From positions 72,001 to 110,878 of the forward strand of contig KN834871.1 in NCBI GenBank assembly GCA_000827265.1: a stretch of DNA of 38,878 bases. Direction: 5' to 3'. The DNA comes from Collybiopsis luxurians FD-317 M1. Its lineage: Eukaryota; Basidiomycota; Agaricomycetes; Agaricales; Omphalotaceae. Both the position numbers and the translations under genes were made by a program. Under the pieces are notes generated by a model that worked only from the letters and a program-made list of their open reading frames with translations, ran no database searches and had not been told where the DNA came from. Positions 32,831-38,878 of the stretch are shown piece after piece (positions within the stretch are counted from its first letter, which is position 1; the number at the start of each line of letters is the position of its first letter).

Positions 32831-34124
32831 TCAGTACGCTTGAAACTGTTTAGGTCGCATGAAGTCTAACTTGTACCTCTGAGACTCTAAATGCCAGGAA
32901 ATGTATCCATCTCAGAATCCTCGCCACTGCAGTGCAATTGCCACATCGGTTTCTGACAGCCCCATGCTTCTGCCATCCAATGCTTCCCTTAATATTCTCT
33001 CACAGTCCTGCAGCCTCAAGATCTCATCAATTCTGTATGTAGCATCTCACACTTCTTCGCATAGAAGATTAAATGTATCGGAAAGAGTCCAGTCTCCACA
33101 TTCTCCCGTTCCTCTGCACTCCTTAAGTGATTGTGTCTGAAGATGAATCAAGTTCACCATTTCACTGGCACACTCTTCTTTGTGAAAGGATAAAAGATCA
33201 TTCATGACCTCCTGCTCAAAATGGTTGGTATTTCGAAGTTGCTAGTGCTTTTGCGGCAGCGGGGCACTTACAATGTAAAACGACATGTCAGGCAATGCCC
33301 TGATAAATCTGGACAAGGGTAGCTCTTGTCGTCTGGTTGCTTTGAATATAGCGGCGGCATATGCCTCCCCAAGACCGCTTTTGTTTCAGATGTAATGGGG
33401 ACTGGAGGGAAATGTTAGCATGAAATGAGTAGCCATTTGTCTCATCTACTTACAACTGAATCACAGCTGCAGTTGAGGTTTCCGGGGCTGGAAGGCTTCT
33501 ATTATGATGCTGCATTGCCAATTGCTGATAGCCCAGATTATAAGGGCTCACCCGGAGCTCAGCGTTCACTGTCAGCAGACGCTTCTCTAAGAGGCACGCA
33601 TCTATAAAATTGAACCAGGGTACAATTGCTAACCCTCTTAGAATTGCATCCCCTTGGTGGATTTGTGAGAGTTCCTTTATACATTCGTGATAAAGGATAA
33701 GCAAACCGGATTTTTAGGGGGTTCCAGTATAGACTCAGTATGAAAACATGTCGAGTTCCTGGTACATGGCACTGTTATCCATTGAATCGTCAATGACAAT
33801 AACCAGGGCGGTAAGCTTCCCCATGAGAGTCTTCAACTCAATGTCAGAAAAAGGGTAAGCTCTTTCGATTACAGCGGACGAAGAGTCTTCTAGAACAGCA
33901 AGCTTGCTTGTTGTCCATGATATTAAAGGTCCGAGTGTGTTGTGAATCCAATCGTGATGGAAATGGAGGAATTTCACCGAAGGTGGTTGAGGAGCCACAT
34001 ATCAGTGATCAATTTTGCGAAGAAGTAGCTGAAGGCAGGAGATACAGTTCCTAGAGAGGTGTCTCTGGAGGGGAGAGGGAAAAATCTCAGAAGTTCTAGT
34101 ATTGTCTGGGATTAATTCTTGCAT
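32831..34124 (-). pseudogene. trichodiene-synthase-like sesquiterpene synthase with six in-frame stops
   Basis: The reading starts at the ATG at 34124 and ends at the TGA at 32831. Splicing at a GTAAGT donor near 33464, a second intron ending at GAGCAG near 33211, and otherwise continuous frame gives the class I terpene cyclase motifs in order. The aspartate-rich motif DDSMDN is at about 33774-33791, KSGLGEAYAAAIFK follows the first intron, then the NSE triad NDLLSFHKEE (about 33174-33203), and a C-terminal RY pair (about 32873-32878) after DGYISWHLE. These fit the Tri5/trichodiene-synthase-like group, which cyclises farnesyl diphosphate. In-frame stops lie at 34002-34004, 33735-33737, 33714-33716 (TAA), 33386-33388, 33047-33049 and 32912-32914. 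The five TGAs all sit where CGA (Arg) fits the family. The gene is inactive unless the stops are read through. Confidence 0.85.
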
Positions 34125-34818
34125 CGTGTACAGTGGAACTATAGGGCTAAACTTTGAAGCACTTTTATAGTTGACCTTGAAAACTCAATTTCTCTGCACA
34201 TATTGATAACAAACCATTGGTTAATGATGAAAACAAATATCAACTTACCAGATTTGATTGTGGTCACTGGAAATGACTTTGAATTTATGAGTACCAACCC
34301 ATAGTTGGCAATCCTCATTTAGCAAGGGCTTTCCTTAAGATTACTGATTCGCTTGATTGATGTGCAAAATATTGTAAAGTGCCATTCTAGGTGGGCCATT
34401 TATGATAAAACATCTTATGATTCAACAATATTAACAAAAATCAGCAACTCTGGGTAAGGCGGGTCATGATGATCTAGAATCACCATGCTGGTGGAAACCA
34501 AGCGTGCCTTTGATGTCTGGTTAAGGATGATGAAGTCTCATCCTATTGTGTACCCTGATACATTTCATCAATCTCTGCTTCTTTTCTGAATAAACTCACA
34601 TCTGTCATTGACTACAGCATTAAAGCGGAATAACGGTGAGAAGTTTGAGGGAAACTGTTGAGTCAAGTTTCCCGGTGTCTGATATCAGTAGCTATAGAGT
34701 ATGTTAGGTAAATTTGATAACATATGGGTTTCACTGGCACCAATTTCCTCCTGCTGAACAATAGAAGCATGACTCACAAAAAATAACTACACAATGTCCC
34801 ACATCACGGTCATATAAT
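34125..34818. other. upstream region of the terpene synthase
   Basis: About 690 bases, AT-rich, no supported ORF. Includes TATAAAAG on the minus strand at about 34163-34170, some 40 bases before the ATG, a plausible former TATA box. Confidence 0.35.
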
Positions 34819-35061
34819 CACTACAACGGTTCTGATTTTGCTAGGCCATGATCATTGCCATAAATAGATTCAGAGTAAAATTTTGATTTTGACTGAAAAA
34901 ACACTTGAAATTTGCTCCTTTTTTTGCCCAATATTGGAATCAAAAAAAAAGAAAACAATTAAATCTGCATTTCGCTCAAAAAAGTATTAAATATCCTTTC
35001 TCATTTCAGTTGATGAAAGGCATTGATTTCACAGCCGAGAAAAATTAAAACCAACGTAGTG
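34819..35061. mobile_element. CACTA-type miniature element, copy 2
   Basis: A 243-bp element starting CACTACAACGGTTCTGATTT and ending in TAGTG, flanked by the perfect 3-bp duplication AAT (34816-34818 and 35062-35064). It is homologous to the copy at 29169 in reverse orientation and shorter by an internal deletion near the right end. CACTA ends with a 3-bp duplication place it in the CACTA superfamily. Confidence 0.88.
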
Positions 35062-35064
35062 AAT

Positions 35065-37250
35065 GCAGTTATACTCTATGCTAATGCGGGTATCTCGGAT
35101 GGCATGTACACATGCAGCTTACACTTGACTTGCCAAACTCACGCCCTTGACCCCCCGCGACAAATCAACACATGAACATAGCTGAACCAATGTGACATCT
35201 GCGGCTCGTTTCAAACACTATATCACACGGTAACATCAGGATCTAGTTATTTCTCTTCATGCTCAAAATATCCCAATCTACTCATGATGAGAGTGACATA
35301 GGGAGTTACGCCTTGTCTGGCTGTGACCTTTCCCTTTCCCTTACCTTTTTTCCAGATTACCCTGTTAACCCAAGAGCTTGGCAAGGAGATAAGCCTGGGT
35401 TCCAGTCAGACTGACCTACAATTAGAAACTGAGCATAAGATTCAGCAATAAGACTTGTTATTATTACCCTTGAGATTTTGTCTAGGGCTGTTTGTGGAAG
35501 CCAGATTGGTTAATAATCTGTACAATAGTACTGATATCATTCCTTTTGTCTAGGTTCCATTATAGAGCACAATTATTTGTGAGCACCTGTCTCTTGAACT
35601 GCACATTCTGGCAGGCTCTGACTGCCCAGTCAAAGCCATGTCTCAGCATATATAGCTGGTCATAGGCAACTCTAGGATAATATGGCACCGAGTCAGTCCG
35701 GCGACTCTTCTATTACAGTGACAATGCATTTTTATTTTTTTTTAAACCTGAAGTTTTATTGTTATTTTCTGAGTGAGTAACCTGAAAATTTGGAAGTTTT
35801 TTTTTTAACACAGCGCTTACCCGGTGCGGTGCATGTTCAATAACTTGCTCAAACTTTGATTCATTGCCATTGACATGATCTTGAAACTTCTTTACTTTCT
35901 GCCTCTGTCCAAACCTTCACCTCTGACAAAGCATTGTCCTGTGGAACGCAGAATTTGCCACTGCAACTTTTAGCCATCTAGAGTCCACAGGGAGCTTGTA
36001 ATATGGTAGACAAAGGGACTTGTCATACGTATGTTCTCAGTTTCTTTCAAGAAAAATGTGACTTTCTCTTTGCCAAATCCAATCCTTTAACCTCAGGTAC
36101 ATCCGCAGCTACTCCAGCTCCACCTTAGGGTCACATGCGGGAACGTAGGTCCAATGTAATGGCCTGAAATATCCTCTAATACCAGACTCCCTTCATGTAC
36201 ATTTTTTTCTGGACCCCTGTGGTAATCACTTGATATTCTGTGTTTGTCTAAAAATTTCTTACTTGCTTGTGACAGACTAAGTTGCAATTAACAAGACAAA
36301 TGGTGCCGACCTTTCTATATGTTATTGAATTTTCACTGAACACCCATCTGTGTTTTTGGGCCTCCCTCGTAACAGTTCTTTTTGCTTCCAATGACCCATC
36401 TATTCTCCTCATTCATATAAATAACAACACCCAAATATATGTATACTCTTATGTCTGTACCAAGAACCCTCAAATATCTCATTTTGTAGTCCCAGTTCAC
36501 CAACCTTTCTGAGATTGACAGCCCAAACTTCTTGAAAAGTAAGGTCCCCAAGCTGGGACTACAAAGTTATACATTTGGGGGAATTATGTGCATACAAATA
36601 GAAGACATCCGATATCTCCTGAATGTCAATATTATGATTAATGATTATGACAATAAATGATAATAGCTGCAAGCTATCAGCAATTGAGCCCAGCCCATTT
36701 TGAGTGCTATCATATTACCAAGGACAAGGTATATTTTACATCAACGAGTGAGGTCTCTCTATTATATTTGTGATTTGAGACTCCTGAGGAAAATTGATGC
36801 ATGCACTTTTATATGAGATCACGGGCAAATAGATATATGAATTGTACTATTGAGCATTACCTTGTTACCTTGTTAGTCCTTTTGTTTGCCATTCGGATCT
36901 TTCAGTGCTTGACTTCATCAGTTCCACATCTCTGAGTTCATGCGAATCAATCTCTACAAAAACCTTGATAAAAAGCTTGAGGGATGAGCGAAATTAAAGT
37001 TTTATGTAGGTATTTACCTCTGTAGGATGCGTGATATGGCTGGTCGTAAATATGTTACGCTGAACAAGGGTATGGTCAGTGAGTCTCAAAGATGACACTC
37101 GATCATGCACTTACTGGTGTATCCGATCCATGAGGCTCTACCCTGTGCAAGGTATCGCCTTCGTTGTTGTAATTCCAGGAAGAGCAGACATTAAGGCTAG
37201 ATACCAATGAGTTACTGTATAGCTGCACATAAATTCATTGTCAAGGTTAG
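35065..37250. other. stretch with a decayed coding trace on the minus strand
   Basis: About 2.2 kb. From 36287 down to about 35830 the minus strand reads like a worn protein in several frames (DYHRGPEKNVHEGSLVLED, then DKSLCLPYYKLPVDSRWLKV, then FQDHVNGNESKFEQVIEHAP), broken by stops. I do not recognise the family. The rest shows no supported gene. The low-quality frame at 36282-36512 (plus) is antisense to this trace. Confidence 0.3.
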
Positions 37251-37259
37251 ATCATAAAC

Positions 37260-38600
37260 TGCATTAAGCTTTTAGTGGACCTTGGCAGAAGCGATATTAA
37301 CTATGAGATAGCTGTGATATATAGTATTCAGTAAACAGAAGCTCGAGTAGTAGCCTTTCTTACTCTGTGGTTGCTGAAGTGGTGAGATAATATCAGATTA
37401 ACAACAGCCGCCAGTGCCATTAACAGTCCAGTTTGGACAGTAGCTGATGCACAGTGACAGATCAGCACTCAGCGTAGTGCGTGAATGTAGAACTTCGAAC
37501 TTATTCACCTCGAATAATTCTGTCAATCATCTTGTCTGTAGCTGGAAATCCCGTTCGCCGATGATTCTGTTGAAGTAGCTGGATCAGAATATCGATCTTC
37601 AGAGCAGATGGGAAGCATACTAGATGTGAGACAAGGACGACAGTGATGACAGCATCGGTTACTGTAGCCCCCACTAACCATAGAATGACTAGATCATGCT
37701 GAATAAGGCCTTGATTTGTAAATTGATTTCCAAGTGCCCAACTAAGGATAGACAGAACAATGCTTGCACCTATAATCCAAACTTAGTCTTGAATCGGCTT
37801 GAAAATAAGATACAAATAGCCAGAAATCACAGCCAAGAATGTCACAAGCCAGCCCAGCCAATTTCATCCCGAAAGCACCTACAGGATATAGATTTTCATT
37901 GTAGAAATCAAAACCAATTTCCCAAATAAACAGTCATACCTGGATGCGCCAGCCAAAAAATAGTTGAACGATCATCCCAATAAGCCCCTAGAAGATAATG
38001 TAAGTTTTGTTTCTACATGATAATCACCAAAGGACGTACAACTATGAGTGTCTCTTAAGTTTTATTTCACCAAGTTAGTTGAAAATTGCGACACTATACA
38101 ACTATACCCTCACCAATTAGGATCACTGAAGGGAAACAACAGTGAGCACATCTGAAGATGGGTACATAGAAGGAATCTTACGTGGAGTGATTTCAGCCTG
38201 TGCAGGAAAATTTCCTGGAGATAACAGTGTCAATTTCAAGAAGACATAGAAGCACTCCAGCATGTGTCCGTAGCGAAGTTATTGATCACCCAATCATAAA
38301 TGAAAATTACAGCCAACACAGTTTGTACAGTCTCCAGCACCATAAGTAATACTATCTGCAACCAGTAAATGCTAATGAGGCACTTCCCAAAGTTAAGGAG
38401 GCGGTTTACCATACCAACATTCTAATCCAGGGCCTATCCCTACAAGCACAAGCGGCGCAGTCAGCTTTTGTAATTTTGAGACACATGTGTTGTACTTTTG
38501 GGGGGCTTTGAAGTACACATAGCACTGCGTCAGGAGAACACCGTATAGAATGAGACTGAAGAACGTTCCGAGCAGTGTAGGACCAGACCTAAACAATTCT
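37260..38600 (-). pseudogene. DUF6534-family membrane protein, degenerate
   Basis: The order of segments fits DUF6534. They are: an N-terminal helix PTLLGTFFSLILYGVLLTQCYVYF (about 38520-38590); IVLLMVLETVQTVLAVIFIYDW (about 38290-38360); a 48-nt exon GLIGMIVQLFFGWRIQ (37940-37987); an exon 37509-37878 with WLVGATVTDAVITVVLVSHL and HRRTGFPATDKMIDRIIR; and TVQTGLLMALAAVVNL from 37443. GT-AG introns join the last three in frame. There is an in-frame TGA near 37866 (VLSG-stop-NW), further stops near 37790 and 37275, and no ATG in frame before the first helix. These proteins have about seven membrane helices and unknown function. It is a relative of, but not a close copy of, the DUF6533 gene at the left end. 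Confidence 0.65.
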
Positions 38601-38878
38601 TTTAAACATACGCTCCAAAGTCGGAATAAGCAATTGAGCTGTACACGGTCACTGCCAGTGGGCCAGACTTTTTCTGCTGTAAAAAGCTAGGAAATATATT
38701 TTCTTTTCCTGTACATTTAACATTATATCTTTCTAGAGCAAAAAACTATATTTACCTCTTGAAAAATCTCAAAGAAAAAATCACTTATTGCAATATTTTT
38801 CTCAGCTGGAAAATGTACAGGAATATTTGGATTTTAACTTATGATAAAGGACTCATTTCCCGATTGAAGAATAATATA

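Noticed and set aside
1..38878. CRISPR arrays, rRNA or tRNA genes, bacterial-type operons
   Set aside because: No regularly spaced direct repeats, tRNA cloverleaf with consensus A/B boxes, or rRNA-like segments were seen, and the DNA is clearly eukaryotic.

Overview
The window looks like a nuclear segment from a mushroom-forming basidiomycete (Agaricomycetes). Protein-coding genes are cut by many 45-75 bp GT-AG introns. Two genes belong to the agaricomycete DUF6533/DUF6534 membrane-protein families. The mobile DNA includes a Plavaka-type transposase, a hAT miniature element, CACTA-type miniature elements and a Copia retrotransposon. All family names come from motifs read in the translation; no database search was possible.

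Layout. 1-2.8 kb: an intron-rich DUF6533 membrane protein on the minus strand. 4.1-4.9 kb: relics of a flavin monooxygenase. 5.67-7.30 kb: a clean six-exon Vps62-type gene (434 aa). 8.0-9.08 kb: an almost completely palindromic CACTA-type foldback element. 10.4-10.8 kb: a three-exon gene for a small secreted cysteine-rich protein with a knottin-type spacing. 12.8-13.7 kb: a 303-codon orphan ORF behind a TATA box. 14.07-14.73 kb: a hAT miniature element with a perfect 8-bp target duplication. 15.7-23.85 kb: a Plavaka-like transposase pseudogene, interrupted by a second copy of the same hAT element, which is itself interrupted by a 5.05 kb Copia element; both nested insertions have exact target duplications. 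24.7-25.7 kb: another foldback. 25.7-29.1 kb: degenerate sequence. 29.2 and 34.8 kb: two CACTA miniature elements on either side of a P450 and a trichodiene-synthase-like terpene synthase, both broken, which look like the remains of a small terpenoid cluster. 37.2-38.6 kb: a degenerate DUF6534 gene.

The strongest cross-cutting signal is CpG decay. The left part (about 4-12.6 kb) is rich in CG and holds the intact genes; the right part is poor in CG and full of broken genes. Where two copies of the hAT element can be compared, the differences over the first 37 bases of one end are all CpG transitions. Five of the six in-frame stops in the terpene synthase, and several in Copia gag/pol and the DUF6534 gene, are TGA where an arginine CGA codon would fit. 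This points to methylation-linked CpG mutation acting on the transposon-rich half and on the biosynthetic genes caught inside it.
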